From NCBI RefSeq assembly GCF_023276435.1, contig NZ_JALLPO010000040.1, positions 1-64,000 of the forward strand: 64,000 nucleotides of DNA, read 5' to 3'. Origin of the DNA: Sphaerisporangium perillae. Lineage in GTDB: Bacteria; Actinomycetota; Actinomycetes; Streptosporangiales; Streptosporangiaceae. The first letter of the stretch is position 1; each line of letters opens with the position of its first letter. Below the pieces are notes generated by a model, which saw nothing but the letters and a program-made list of their open reading frames with translations, was not told where the DNA came from and did no database searches. Both the position numbers and the translations under genes were made by a program. Below are positions 35,198 to 43,784 of the stretch, piece after piece.

Positions 35198-36418
35198 TCA
35201 GTAGCCGCGGGTCAGGCGCACCCCGGATCCGGTGACGCGCGGGTTGCCGACGTTGTCGACGAGATTACCGGTGGAGGCGATGGACATCCCGTCGCCCTGC
35301 CCCTTCTCGAACAGCATCCCGGTCTCGCGCCTGGTCCCCTGGCCGAGGATGGTGTTGCCGGTCACCGAGGCGTGCCCCGTGCCGTAGTTGACCTCGTCGA
35401 GGGCGAGGTAGACGAAGTCGGTGTGCGGGGGCAGCGCGCCGGTGAGGGTACGGGCACGCACCGGAGGCGCCATCCCGAGCTTGCGCGCCTTGCCGTAGCC
35501 GGCGAGGACGTCCGGCGGCGGCAGGAACCGGTGGATCCGGTTGTTGGAGATCGTGGTGTTCGCCTCACCCTGCAGGTCGCAGCGGACACCGTAGTAGGTC
35601 TGGTTCGCGGCGCCCTCCCCACCGAAGTCCTCGATGTAGTTGTTCTGGATCGAGGTGCCGAAGCACCGGTGAGCGTCGATCGCGTGCTTCGGCGTCCCGT
35701 ACAGGTGCAGGTCGCTGAACGTCCACCCGGCCGCGTTGTCCGATTCGATGGCGCTCGCGCCGCTGAAGCCGATCCAGGAGCGCTGGAAGGTCCAGTCGGT
35801 GACGGAGTTGCCCGGGTCGACCACCTTGAGACCCGAGCCGCCGGCCCCTTCGATGTCGACGTCGCTGATCACGCTGTTCACCATGGTGTTCCGCAGCAGG
35901 GTGCCGTTCTTGGACGGGTTGCTGATGCGGATGCCGTCGGAGGGCGCGCCGTAGATGTCGACGTCGTAGACTCGGGCGTTCCACGATCGCAGCATCAGGC
36001 CGACGGTGCCGGTGTTGTTGTCCCGGTTGCCGTCGAGCGTGAGCCGCTCGATGCGCACCGTGTCCGAGCTGTACTCGGCGTCGGTGACCCACGACTCGGA
36101 GGCCAGCATGGCCGGCAGGTTCGCGCCGTCCGCCTGTTTGATCACCGTTCCCGCCTTCGCGTCGCCGCGGTAGGTCCGGCGGTCGAGCAGGGTGATCGTC
36201 GCGTTGATCAGGCACGGTCCCTTGAAGACGACCTCGTCTCCGTCCTTGGAGGAGTCGATCGCGGCCTGCATGGTCTTCGCGTCGTCGGCCGTGTTCGCAC
36301 AGGTGGCGTCCACCCGGGTGGCGGAGGCCGGGAGCAGCGGAAGGGCCACCGCGATGCCGGTGGCGGCCAGTGCCAATGCGAGGGCGCCCGCCACGGGGCG
36401 GAGGCGTAAGTGAGGCAC
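35198..36418 (-). CDS. Secreted right-handed beta-helix protein
   Basis: The protein is 406 aa from a GTG at 36418, which has AAAGGGGA upstream. Residues 1-34 form a signal peptide (LRPVAGALALALAATGIAVA). The body contains repeated beta-helix turns with N/D-rich motifs (GIRISNPSKNGTLLRNTMVN, TTISNNRIHRF, ASVTGNTILGQG), as in pectate-lyase-like or glycosyl-hydrolase-28-like folds. No clear catalytic triad of a named family is visible. It probably acts on an external polysaccharide. Confidence 0.82.
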   Translation of the reverse strand: MPHLRLRPVAGALALALAATGIAVALPLLPASATRVDATCANTADDAKTMQAAIDSSKDGDEVVFKGPCLINATITLLDRRTYRGDAKAGTVIKQADGANLPAMLASESWVTDAEYSSDTVRIERLTLDGNRDNNTGTVGLMLRSWNARVYDVDIYGAPSDGIRISNPSKNGTLLRNTMVNSVISDVDIEGAGGSGLKVVDPGNSVTDWTFQRSWIGFSGASAIESDNAAGWTFSDLHLYGTPKHAIDAHRCFGTSIQNNYIEDFGGEGAANQTYYGVRCDLQGEANTTISNNRIHRFLPPPDVLAGYGKARKLGMAPPVRARTLTGALPPHTDFVYLALDEVNYGTGHASVTGNTILGQGTRRETGMLFEKGQGDGMSIASTGNLVDNVGNPRVTGSGVRLTRGY

Positions 36419-36600
36419 GTTCTGTCCCCTTTGGAAGTCTGTTGGAAGAACTCGGGGGCAGAACGCGATCCGCGCGCGGAGATCCCCGTCTCCCGCAATG
36501 TCCCCGCTCGGGATCATCATGGCAGGTTCCCCGGCAATTCGTGATCTATCGGAAGCTCACGACGGCGTGCCGCCGGTACACGCCGGGAGGCCGACGGCCC

Positions 36601-36939
36601 TTAGACGAGATGGCCTGTACGGAAGGAGAAGCGGGCGACCTGAGGGGCCCAATCTCGATAGACCGTGAGTTCGGTCGGCAGCCGCGTGGTGCCGAGCGTG
36701 CGGCTGACGGCCGTGTCGAGCCGCTGCCATGCCGCGAGGTCTCGAGGCGGAGTGGGGTGCGGTCGCCGTCCTCGGTGGCCGTTCGGCGAGGCGGGGGTAC
36801 GCAGATGGGCCCGGATGAGCTCCGGGAACGTGCCGGTCTGGGAACGGGCCATCAGGTACGGCTGCCAGCTCATCTCCGACACGCTGCCCAGGCTGCACCA
36901 CATCGCGCCCAGGACCCAGGACGAATCACGCGCGGTCAC
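36601..36939 (-). CDS. Hypothetical protein
   Basis: The protein is 112 aa with high GC at third codon positions over most of its length and a GTG start. Residues 1-50 look like a folded helical segment (MTARDSSWVLGAMWCSLGSV...YLMARSQTGTFPELIRAHLR), then a basic proline-rich linker and another helical end. No family is recognised and no clear ribosome site is seen. It could be a remnant of a larger gene. Confidence 0.4.
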   Translation of the reverse strand: MTARDSSWVLGAMWCSLGSVSEMSWQPYLMARSQTGTFPELIRAHLRTPASPNGHRGRRPHPTPPRDLAAWQRLDTAVSRTLGTTRLPTELTVYRDWAPQVARFSFRTGHLV

Positions 36940-37036
36940 CCACTACGGCCGGGATAACGCCGGCCTGGGGAACCGCAGCGACCGGACGAGGGGCATCTCC
37001 GCTGCCAGCACCTAATCGGATCCGGACGCAGAACCA

Positions 37037-37072
37037 GTGGAGCCCGAGGCGACGGTTCGCCTCGGGCTCCAC
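37037..37072. terminator. Strong 16-bp hairpin terminator
   Basis: Arms 37037-37052 and 37057-37072 (left arm GTGGAGCCCGAGGCGA) are perfectly complementary with the loop CGGT. It stands 15 bp after the stop of the murG-like fragment, as its original terminator. Confidence 0.8.
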
Positions 37073-37086
37073 CACGTACGCAGACG

Positions 37087-37653
37087 TCAGCAGCCCGCGG
37101 CAGACAGCACGACGTCGACGAGCCGGTCAGCCGCGTCAGGCCTACCGTGCGCCCGCGCCCGCTCCGCGATCGCGGCACGCCGACCCGGATCCGTAAGCAG
37201 CGGAGCCAGGGCCTGCCGCAGGGCCTCCGCGGAAACCTCGCCGAGCACGGCCACCGCGGCGCCGTCCTCGGCCAGGTGCCGCGCGTTGTGCGCCTGCTCG
37301 TTACCTGCGGAGGAGGCAAGGGGAACGAACATAGCCGCCTTGCCCAGCGCAGTCACCTCTGCGATCGTCCCCGCGCCGCTGCGGGAGATCAACACGTCCG
37401 CCAAGGCGAGGACGTCGGGCAGTTCGGGCCCGACGAAGCCGGTCAGCAGGTAGCGCGCATGCCCGAGGTCGAGCTGCTGCCACACTCGGCGTGGCCGGTC
37501 ACCGCCGACGTCCTCGGCACCGGCACCGGCACCGGCACCGGCGCCGTGCCGCTGCCCTCCGCACGTCGCCGCCCGCCCGACTGAACGTGTTCGAGGGCGG
37601 GGCGGAGAAGGGATCCGCCGTTGGTAGGGTCGGTGAGGAGTCGTTCTCAGCAA
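37087..37653 (-). pseudogene. MurG-like glycosyltransferase, C-terminal fragment
   Basis: From about residue 58 onward the frame matches the UDP-GlcNAc-binding C-terminal domain of MurG-like enzymes: LPDVLALADVLISRSGAGTI, AEVTALGKAAMFVPL, EQAHNARHLAEDGAAVAVLG and a final helical end. The whole N-terminal lipid-binding domain and the domain-2 start are missing. The upstream part is low complexity and includes a hexanucleotide repeat (37515-37538), so the break lies near 37500. It is not expected to be active. Confidence 0.75.
37515..37538. repeat. Hexanucleotide repeat (CGGCAC)4
   Basis: Four exact CGGCAC units are followed by a degenerate one, at the break point of the murG-like fragment. 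It is translated as Gly-Ala repeats in the fragment's frame. Confidence 0.8.
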
Positions 37654-37727
37654 GGGACCGGCGTCAACCTAAGGTGATACCCCCTCTCCGTGTACGGACG
37701 CGTGGCCTGTGGAAGTGGTGATGGCTC

Positions 37728-39326
37728 ATGGATTGCGGTGAACGCGGTCTGCGTTCCACCCCCGTGGTCCCGTCATCGGACGCGGCGGGCGGATCCCCGG
37801 GAGCGGATACCGGCACGGTCTCCCTCATCCAGGCCGTGCTGGACGGCATTCCCGCGCAGTCGGCCTGGTACGCGCCAATCCGTGACCAGGACGGCCGGAT
37901 CACCGACTTCGAGGTGCGGGCGGCCGGCCCGCACGCCAGGGACGTGCACGGCCGCACCGGCAAGGAGCTGATCGGCGTACGCGCCCTCGCGTCCTACCCC
38001 TCGGTCGCCGGAAGCTCCCTGTGGGAGGGCTACCTGCGGGCGATGGAGACCGGCGGCCCCGAGGAGATCGCCCGCTACGTGCACGTGGAGACGGTCGAGG
38101 GTGTCGCCCACCGTTCGACCTACACCGTCACGGCGACGCGCGTCGGCGGCGGGCTGCTCGCCGCCTGGGTCCGCGACGACGACGAGGCGCGGCTGGCGGC
38201 CCGGATGGCCCACACCGAGCGTCTGGGCGACCTGGGATGGGCCTACTGGAACCTGGCCACCGGCCAGGTCGAGTGGTCGGAGCACATGTACGCCATCCAC
38301 GAGCGCGACCCCGCCGACGGGCCGCTCGACCTGGAGGGCTACGCCACGATCACGCACGCCGACGACCTGCCCCTGCTCCGTCAGGCGCTGGCCACCATCA
38401 CCGGCACCGAGGGTGCCCACGAGTTCGAGGTCCGGGTGCACACCGGCGGCAGGCTGCGGCACCTCCGCATCGTCGGCGAGGCCAACCGGGACGCCGGCGG
38501 GCAGGCCCTCGAGGTCCACGGCGTGGCGCAGGACATCACCCACTGGCGGCACGCCAACGACCAACTCGCGCTCACCCAGCGGCGGCTGGAGGAGGAGCTC
38601 CTGCTCACCGCCGAACTGCAGCACATCATCATGCCGGTGCAGGAGAGCCTCCTCACCCTGCCCGGCCTGCGGGTGGGCGTGCGGTACGACGCCGCCCAGA
38701 CGGCCCTGCTGGGCGGCGACTGGTACCAGGCGATGCGGCTGAGCGACGACCAGGTGCTGCTCGCCGTCGGTGACGTCGCGGGCAGCGGCCTGCCCGCCGC
38801 CTCGGCCATGGCCAAGCTGCGTCACGCGATCACCGGGCTGGCCTTCGCCGACCACGACCCCGACCGCATTCTCGTGGCGCTGAACCGGCTGCTGCGGTGC
38901 GTGCGGCCCGACGTGCTGGCCACCGCCGTGGTCGCCCGGTACAGGCCGGAGGACAGGACGCTGACCTTCACCCACGCCGGCCACCCGCCGATGCTGCTCG
39001 TGCGCGGGCACACGGTGCAGCGGGTGCTGCATCCGGGAGTGCTTCTCGGCGTCTTCGACGACGCCAGCTATACTCACGCCAACATACGGCTGGAGCCCGA
39101 CGACATGTTGGTGATGTACACCGACGGTCTGATCGAACGCCCAGGTCGTGATCTTTATGAGGGGTTGGACATCTTGGCGGCGACCATCGCCGAGGTGGTG
39201 CGCGCAGCGCCCGCCGATCGGCTGTCCGCGGTCATGGAGGCCCTGGTGCCCAGCAACACCAGCGACGACACCTGCATTCTCGTCGCTCACGTGAAGCCGA
39301 ACACCGAGGGAGTGCCCGATGTCTGA
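37728..39326 (+). CDS. PAS-SpoIIE (PP2C) serine phosphatase
   Basis: The protein is 532 aa. Two PAS-like domains are visible, at about residues 30-150 (IQAVLDGIPAQSAWYAPIRD) and 165-280 (LGDLGWAYWNLATGQVEWSE). A SpoIIE phosphatase domain covers about 310-525: LLGGDWYQAMRLSDDQVLLAVGDVAGSG with metal-binding aspartates, THAGHPPMLLV, and MYTDGLIERPGRD. Unlike the phosphatase at 15245 it keeps GGDW. It should dephosphorylate the STAS protein encoded immediately downstream, whose ATG overlaps its 3' end by 8 bp. Confidence 0.9.
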   Translation: MDCGERGLRSTPVVPSSDAAGGSPGADTGTVSLIQAVLDGIPAQSAWYAPIRDQDGRITDFEVRAAGPHARDVHGRTGKELIGVRALASYPSVAGSSLWEGYLRAMETGGPEEIARYVHVETVEGVAHRSTYTVTATRVGGGLLAAWVRDDDEARLAARMAHTERLGDLGWAYWNLATGQVEWSEHMYAIHERDPADGPLDLEGYATITHADDLPLLRQALATITGTEGAHEFEVRVHTGGRLRHLRIVGEANRDAGGQALEVHGVAQDITHWRHANDQLALTQRRLEEELLLTAELQHIIMPVQESLLTLPGLRVGVRYDAAQTALLGGDWYQAMRLSDDQVLLAVGDVAGSGLPAASAMAKLRHAITGLAFADHDPDRILVALNRLLRCVRPDVLATAVVARYRPEDRTLTFTHAGHPPMLLVRGHTVQRVLHPGVLLGVFDDASYTHANIRLEPDDMLVMYTDGLIERPGRDLYEGLDILAATIAEVVRAAPADRLSAVMEALVPSNTSDDTCILVAHVKPNTEGVPDV

Positions 39327-39693
39327 CCTGCACGTCTCCACCGACTCTGCCCAGTTCGCCGCAGAGCGCCATGGGGAGATCGGGCTCCTGAAGCTGAAGG
39401 GCACCCTCGACTACACCGTCCGCCAGCCTCTCGAGGACTTCCTGGACCAGGCGTTCACCCGCTGCGGGCCCGACCTGGTCATCGACCTGCTCCAGCTCGA
39501 CCTGCTGGACTCCAGGTCCACGGGGCTGCTCGTGAACTGCTGGAAGCGCTCCAGGGAAGGCGGCGGGTGGCTCGGGCTGGTCGCGGTGCAGCGCAGCGCG
39601 GCCAGGGTGCTGTGGATCACCGGCCTGGCCTCCCGCATCCCGGTGTTCACCACGGTCGAGGAGGCGCTGGCCGCCGCTCCGGCCCACCAGTGA
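39319..39693 (+). CDS. STAS-domain anti-sigma factor antagonist
   Basis: The protein is 124 aa. The STAS motif LLDSRSTGLLVNCW carries the phosphorylatable serine near residue 57; LKLKGTLDYTVRQPLEDFL and ITGLASRIPVFTTVEEALA are typical. It is similar to the STAS protein at 13948-14316, including the unusual W(I/V)TGLA(S/Q)R segment, so the two probably belong to one signalling network. Overlapping genes make the phosphatase and its substrate together. Confidence 0.9.
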   Translation: MSDLHVSTDSAQFAAERHGEIGLLKLKGTLDYTVRQPLEDFLDQAFTRCGPDLVIDLLQLDLLDSRSTGLLVNCWKRSREGGGWLGLVAVQRSAARVLWITGLASRIPVFTTVEEALAAAPAHQ

Positions 39694-39699
39694 CCGGCG

Positions 39700-40125
39700 T
39701 CAGACGGCGATGTCGCGCTGGGCGATGACCTTGGCGATGTGGAGCCGCACCACGATCTGCCCCGGGACGCCGTTGCGCACGCCGAACTCCTCGGCGCGGT
39801 CCGCGCCCATGTAGCGCCCGCCGAGCACGGTCGCCCACTTGATCAGGTCGTCCAGCTCGTCGGTCAGGGTGACCGTGCCTTCCAGCATCACGAAGGCGTA
39901 CGGCGGCCGGTCCTCATCGACGCACACGGCCGCTCGGGGGTCACGGCGCAGGCTCTTGGCCTTCTGGCCGGTGCCGCTGGTGGTGAACACCAGGTCGTCG
40001 CCGTCCAGGGCGAACCACACGGGGGTCACGTGCGGCCTGCCGTCCGCGCGCGTGATCGCGACCTTCGCCGTGCGCGTCCCCTCGGTCGCGAACGATCGCC
40101 ACTCTCTGTCATTCATCAGTTCCAT
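39700..40125 (-). CDS. PPOX-class F420-dependent oxidoreductase-like protein
   Basis: The protein is 141 aa from the ATG at 40125 (MELMNDREW). It is a split-barrel flavin/F420-binding fold: TRTAKVAITRADGRPHVTPV, WFALDGDDLVFTTSGTGQKA, SLRRDPRAAVCVDED, and a basic IVVRLHIAKVIA end. This matches short actinobacterial PPOX proteins that bind F420 or FMN. The substrate is unknown. It is convergent with the STAS gene, only 6 bp apart, with no terminator between them. Confidence 0.85.
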   Translation of the reverse strand: MELMNDREWRSFATEGTRTAKVAITRADGRPHVTPVWFALDGDDLVFTTSGTGQKAKSLRRDPRAAVCVDEDRPPYAFVMLEGTVTLTDELDDLIKWATVLGGRYMGADRAEEFGVRNGVPGQIVVRLHIAKVIAQRDIAV

Positions 40126-40155
40126 ACCGTCACGGTACGGCATGGCCTCGGCGGG

Positions 40156-40899
40156 TCATGCCTTGCGGCGGGCCCGCCGTTCGGCGGCGTCCAGGGCGGC
40201 GGCCTCCTCGGGGGTCGGGGCGGCGCCGCCGAGGTGGGCGGGCTGCCACCAGGCGCCCTCTCCGTCGTCGGGGTAGGTGCGCTGGACCTGCTCCAGCCGT
40301 TCGGCCATCAAGGTCCGCAGGCCGGCGGTGACCTCCTCGAGGTCCTGGCCGGGCTTGGGGAACAGCGGCTCGCCCAGGTCGATCGTGATGGGGATGTGCC
40401 GCTGAGTCAGCCTCTTCGGGCGGCCCTTGGTCCACATCCGCTGCGTCCCCCACACCGTGACCGGGATCAGCGGCACCTCGGCGGTGGCCGCCATGCGGAC
40501 GGCACCGTTCTTCAGATCCTTGATGGTGAAGGACCGGCTGATGGTGGCCTCGGCGAACACGCCGACCACCTCTCCGGCGCGCAGGTCCGCGACCGCCCGG
40601 CCGTAGGCTCCTGCGCCCGCCGACCGGTCCACCGGGATGTGGTGCATCGCCCGCATCAGCGGCCCGGACACCGGGTTGGCGAAGACCTCCTTCTTGGCCA
40701 TGAACCGTACGAGACGGCGGGAGGGGAACGCGCCGTACCCGACGAAGATGAAGTCCAGGTAGCTGATGTGGTTGCTGACGAGCACCGCTCCGCCGCTTCG
40801 CGGCACCCGCTCGGCCCCCCTCACGTCGATTCTCAGGTCGAGCGCCTTGAACAGCGCGCGCGCCGTCGCGATCACCGGGGGGTACACGATCTCAGCCAT
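40156..40899 (-). CDS. 1-acyl-glycerol-3-phosphate acyltransferase (PlsC family)
   Basis: The protein is 247 aa. Block I is NHISYLDF with the catalytic His and Asp. Block II lies around KKEVFANP. Block III is GVFAEATISRSF, where FPEGTRS of canonical enzymes is changed to FAEATIS, keeping the glutamate. Block IV is VPLIPVTVWG. It would transfer an acyl group to lysophosphatidic acid or a related polar lipid at the membrane. The C-terminal tail (residues 205-247) is a variable extension. Confidence 0.88.
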   Translation of the reverse strand: MAEIVYPPVIATARALFKALDLRIDVRGAERVPRSGGAVLVSNHISYLDFIFVGYGAFPSRRLVRFMAKKEVFANPVSGPLMRAMHHIPVDRSAGAGAYGRAVADLRAGEVVGVFAEATISRSFTIKDLKNGAVRMAATAEVPLIPVTVWGTQRMWTKGRPKRLTQRHIPITIDLGEPLFPKPGQDLEEVTAGLRTLMAERLEQVQRTYPDDGEGAWWQPAHLGGAAPTPEEAAALDAAERRARRKA

Positions 40900-40970
40900 G
40901 TCTGCACCGTAACCTACGCATCGGTAACCTGCGAGGCGGCGGCGAGCGGATCAGTGTCGCGGGAAGCGGG

Positions 40971-42641
40971 TCAGTGGCCTCGGAACGCCTCCTCCAGCCA
41001 CCAGGAGCCGCGGTCGGCGGTGACCTTGGCGTGCACCAGCAGTGGCCGGTCGCGCGGGCCGTCCAGCCAGCGCGACACCTCCGCCAGGTCGGAACATTCC
41101 CGGACGGTCACCGCCGCGCAGCCGAACCCCCGGCCGATGGCGGCGATGTCGCGCGGCGGGAATCTCACCTGGTCCAGGGCGTGGCCGTCCGGGCCGAAGT
41201 GGTACACCTCGGCGCCGTACGCCTCGTCGTCGTAGACCACGATCACCATGGGCAGCCCCAGGCGGACGACGGTCTCCAACTCGGCGATGCCCATCAGCGT
41301 GCCGCCGTCGCCGAGCGCCGCGACGGGCAGCCGGTCGGGGCGCGCCAGCGCGGCCCCGATGGCCGTGGCCAGGCCGAGCCCGATGGACTGGAAGCCCTGG
41401 GTGAAGCAGAGGCCGTTCTCGTCCGGGACGGACAGGAACATCGAGGGGTATCCCATGAAGTTCCCCGAGTCGACGGCGACGACGCGCTCCACCGGCAGCA
41501 GGTCGTCCAGGCCGATCGACAGGGTGCGGGGATCGATGCGGCCACCGCCGGACCCGTCTGTGTACGGCACGTCCCGCCAGGCGACCTCGCGGGCGATCCG
41601 CTCCGCCAGCGCGGGCGTCCGGACCGCGCCACCGCCCGCACCGTTCTCGCCACCGCCGGAACGGTCGGCGCCGGAGCCGGCGAGGAGATCGGCGACCGTC
41701 CGCGCGGTGGCCGCGACGTCCCCGAGGACGCCGAGGTCGACGGGGCGGTGCGCGCCCAGGGAGCCGGCCTCGACGTCGACCTGGACGACCGTCGTGGACG
41801 GCCCGATCAGCGTGCCGTGCCGCATGGTCCACATGTTGAGCGAGCAGCCCCAGCCCACGATCACGTCGGCCTCGCGGATCAGCTCGGCGGTCAGCGGCGA
41901 GGCGAACCCGCCGCTGACGTCGAGGTTCCACGGGCTGCCCGTGAACAGGCCCCGGGCGACGGCCGAGGTGGCGAGCAGGGCGCCCGTGAGGTCGGCGAGC
42001 GTCTCGAGCTCGCGTCGCGCGTGCCTCGCCCCCCGCCCGGCGACGAAGACGGGACGCCGCGCCCCGGCGAGCACCCCCGCCAGCTCCGCCGCCGCTTCGG
42101 CGGACGGCTCCAGGGCGGGCTCCCCCGGTGAGAGGTACGGGACCGTGAGATCGTCCTCGACGTGCTCGGCCTGCACGCCCAGCGGGAGGTTGAGCAGAAC
42201 GGTCCTGCGCCCCTCCGCCGCGAGCCGCCAGGCCCGTACGGTGTCGGCGACGGCGGTCACGGCCGACTCCACCCGCTCGGGCACCGCGCCGACCGCCTCG
42301 GCCAGGGCGCTCTGGTCGATGTGGAAGTTCGACCGCGGCTCCAGCACCTCGGCGGCCAGGACGAGCAGCGGCGTTCGGCTCTTGGCGGCCTCGGTGATCC
42401 CGGTCATCGCGTTGGTCAGGCCCGGTCCCTGGTGGACGCTGAGGACGCCGACGGTGCCGCTCATGCGGGCGTAGGCGTCCGCCATGGTGGCCGCGCCGCC
42501 CTCGTGGCGCGCGGCGACGAAGCGCACGCCGTGCTTCACCAGGGCGTTGGTGACGTGGAAGTTGCCGCTGCCGACCACGCCGAAGGCGGTGCTCACGCCG
42601 AGCCCCGCCAGGACCTCGCCGACAGCGTGAGCGACGATCAT
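40971..42641 (-). CDS. Thiamine-pyrophosphate-dependent decarboxylase/acetolactate-synthase-like enzyme
   Basis: The protein is 556 aa. The N-terminal PYR domain contains AFGVVGSGNFHVTNALVKHG and HEGGAATMADAYARM (catalytic glutamate region is HEGGA). A central TPP-enzyme domain spans about 185-330. The C-terminal PP domain has the GDGGTLMGIAELETV cofactor motif. It resembles acetolactate synthase-like and benzoylformate decarboxylase-like proteins; the reaction cannot be fixed from sequence. Its ATG overlaps the stop of the cyclase-family gene (ATGA), which implies one pathway. Confidence 0.85.
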   Translation of the reverse strand: MIVAHAVGEVLAGLGVSTAFGVVGSGNFHVTNALVKHGVRFVAARHEGGAATMADAYARMSGTVGVLSVHQGPGLTNAMTGITEAAKSRTPLLVLAAEVLEPRSNFHIDQSALAEAVGAVPERVESAVTAVADTVRAWRLAAEGRRTVLLNLPLGVQAEHVEDDLTVPYLSPGEPALEPSAEAAAELAGVLAGARRPVFVAGRGARHARRELETLADLTGALLATSAVARGLFTGSPWNLDVSGGFASPLTAELIREADVIVGWGCSLNMWTMRHGTLIGPSTTVVQVDVEAGSLGAHRPVDLGVLGDVAATARTVADLLAGSGADRSGGGENGAGGGAVRTPALAERIAREVAWRDVPYTDGSGGGRIDPRTLSIGLDDLLPVERVVAVDSGNFMGYPSMFLSVPDENGLCFTQGFQSIGLGLATAIGAALARPDRLPVAALGDGGTLMGIAELETVVRLGLPMVIVVYDDEAYGAEVYHFGPDGHALDQVRFPPRDIAAIGRGFGCAAVTVRECSDLAEVSRWLDGPRDRPLLVHAKVTADRGSWWLEEAFRGH

Positions 42642-43411
42642 CGTTCGACGAGCGCCAGGACGCGGACCGGGCTGCCCGAGCCGCCCACGATGGGAAGCGG
42701 CGGGGCGAGGACCACGGCCCCGGTGGCGGGCAGCCGGTCGAGGTTGCGGAGCTGGGTCAGCCCGTACTTCCCGGCGCCGAGCAGGAAAGAATGACAGGGG
42801 AAGGCCGGATCGAAGGAGTGTGCGGCTCCGGCGTCCGTACCGACGGTCTCCACACCGAGCCCGGTGATCGGGGTCTCCTCGGCCAGCCACCTCGCGCACT
42901 CCACCGAGATGCCCGGGGTGTGCGGGCCGGTCTCGTCGGCGTTGAGGAAGCCCGCCTGGTCGTTGGCGCGGCTGTCCCAGCCGGTGCGGTAGAGCACCCA
43001 GCCGCCGTCGGGCAGCTGGCCGTGGGCCTTCTCCCACGCCTTGACGTGCTCGATCTCCAGCAGGAAGTCGGGGTCGCCCGCGGCGTGCCCGGCGAAGTCG
43101 AGCACCACGGCGGGAGCGATCAGGCGCGCGGCCGGCACCTGGGAGACGTCCTCGCCGTCGCGCCCGGTGATCCAGTGGACCGGCGCGTCGAAGTGGGTGC
43201 CGGTGTGCTCGCCGGTGGTGATGTCGTTCCAGTACCAGGCGGGGCCACGGTCGTCGTACCGGCTGATCTCGGTGAGCTGGAAGGGCACCGTGTTGCCGAA
43301 CGGCTCGGGCAGCATGAGGATCGGCGTCTCCGAGCTCAGTGGCGCGGTGAGGTCGATCACCTCGATCGCACCGTTCCGGATCCCGTCGACGAGACTGCTC
43401 AACACCGACAT
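42638..43411 (-). CDS. Cyclase-family metal hydrolase (kynurenine formamidase/isatin hydrolase type)
   Basis: The protein is 257 aa. The metal-binding motif GEHTGTHFDAPVHW matches the H-x-G-T-H-x-D-x-P-x-H signature of kynurenine formamidases, isatin hydrolases and arylformamidase-like enzymes. Other conserved parts are DLTAPLSSETPIL at the N-terminus and LYRTGWDSR. Such enzymes use Mn2+ or Zn2+ to hydrolyse amide or lactam bonds. It is translationally coupled to a TPP-dependent enzyme, which suggests ring opening followed by decarboxylation or ligation of the keto-acid product. Confidence 0.87.
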   Translation of the reverse strand: MSVLSSLVDGIRNGAIEVIDLTAPLSSETPILMLPEPFGNTVPFQLTEISRYDDRGPAWYWNDITTGEHTGTHFDAPVHWITGRDGEDVSQVPAARLIAPAVVLDFAGHAAGDPDFLLEIEHVKAWEKAHGQLPDGGWVLYRTGWDSRANDQAGFLNADETGPHTPGISVECARWLAEETPITGLGVETVGTDAGAAHSFDPAFPCHSFLLGAGKYGLTQLRNLDRLPATGAVVLAPPLPIVGGSGSPVRVLALVER

Positions 43412-43651
43412 CTCTTGCCTCCCACTCGTGCTCGTACGGACCGATACTCCTCCCTCCGGCCGCCTTGCGTCATCATCCGTGGCTCACTTGATGCCGGAGA
43501 AGCTCATGGTGGCCACGAAGTGGCGCCGCGAATATCAGCGCCGTGGGCATCAGGATGCGGGCTCGACAGGCCCTCGGCCGCGTCCACCATGAGCACCTGC
43601 GACGACGGCCGCTCGCCCGTACGCGACCGCCGCGCCGTATCCGGAGTGGAG

Positions 43652-43720
43652 GGTAGACCACGGCGGGAAGCCCGATGCCACCCCAGATCGAGATGACGAC
43701 GAGCACGAGCACGGTGCTTG
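43652..43720 (-). pseudogene. Trace of a sugar ABC-transporter permease
   Basis: The minus strand here reads [20 protein letters not shown](V)Y, the membrane segment that precedes the EAA loop of carbohydrate ABC permeases. The frame is lost on both sides. It is the only recognisable content of the gap of about 370 bp (43412-43784) between the cyclase gene and dhaK. Low certainty because the match is short. Confidence 0.35.
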
Positions 43721-43784
43721 CCGGGAGTCGCGAACGGGGAGAGATTGGCCGGAGAGACCACCAACGCAAGGCGAGGTCTGGGTC

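Noticed and set aside
37491-37721. Plus-strand small frame with Arg/His repeats
   Set aside because: It is only the hexanucleotide repeat read on the other strand plus the leader of the phosphatase gene.
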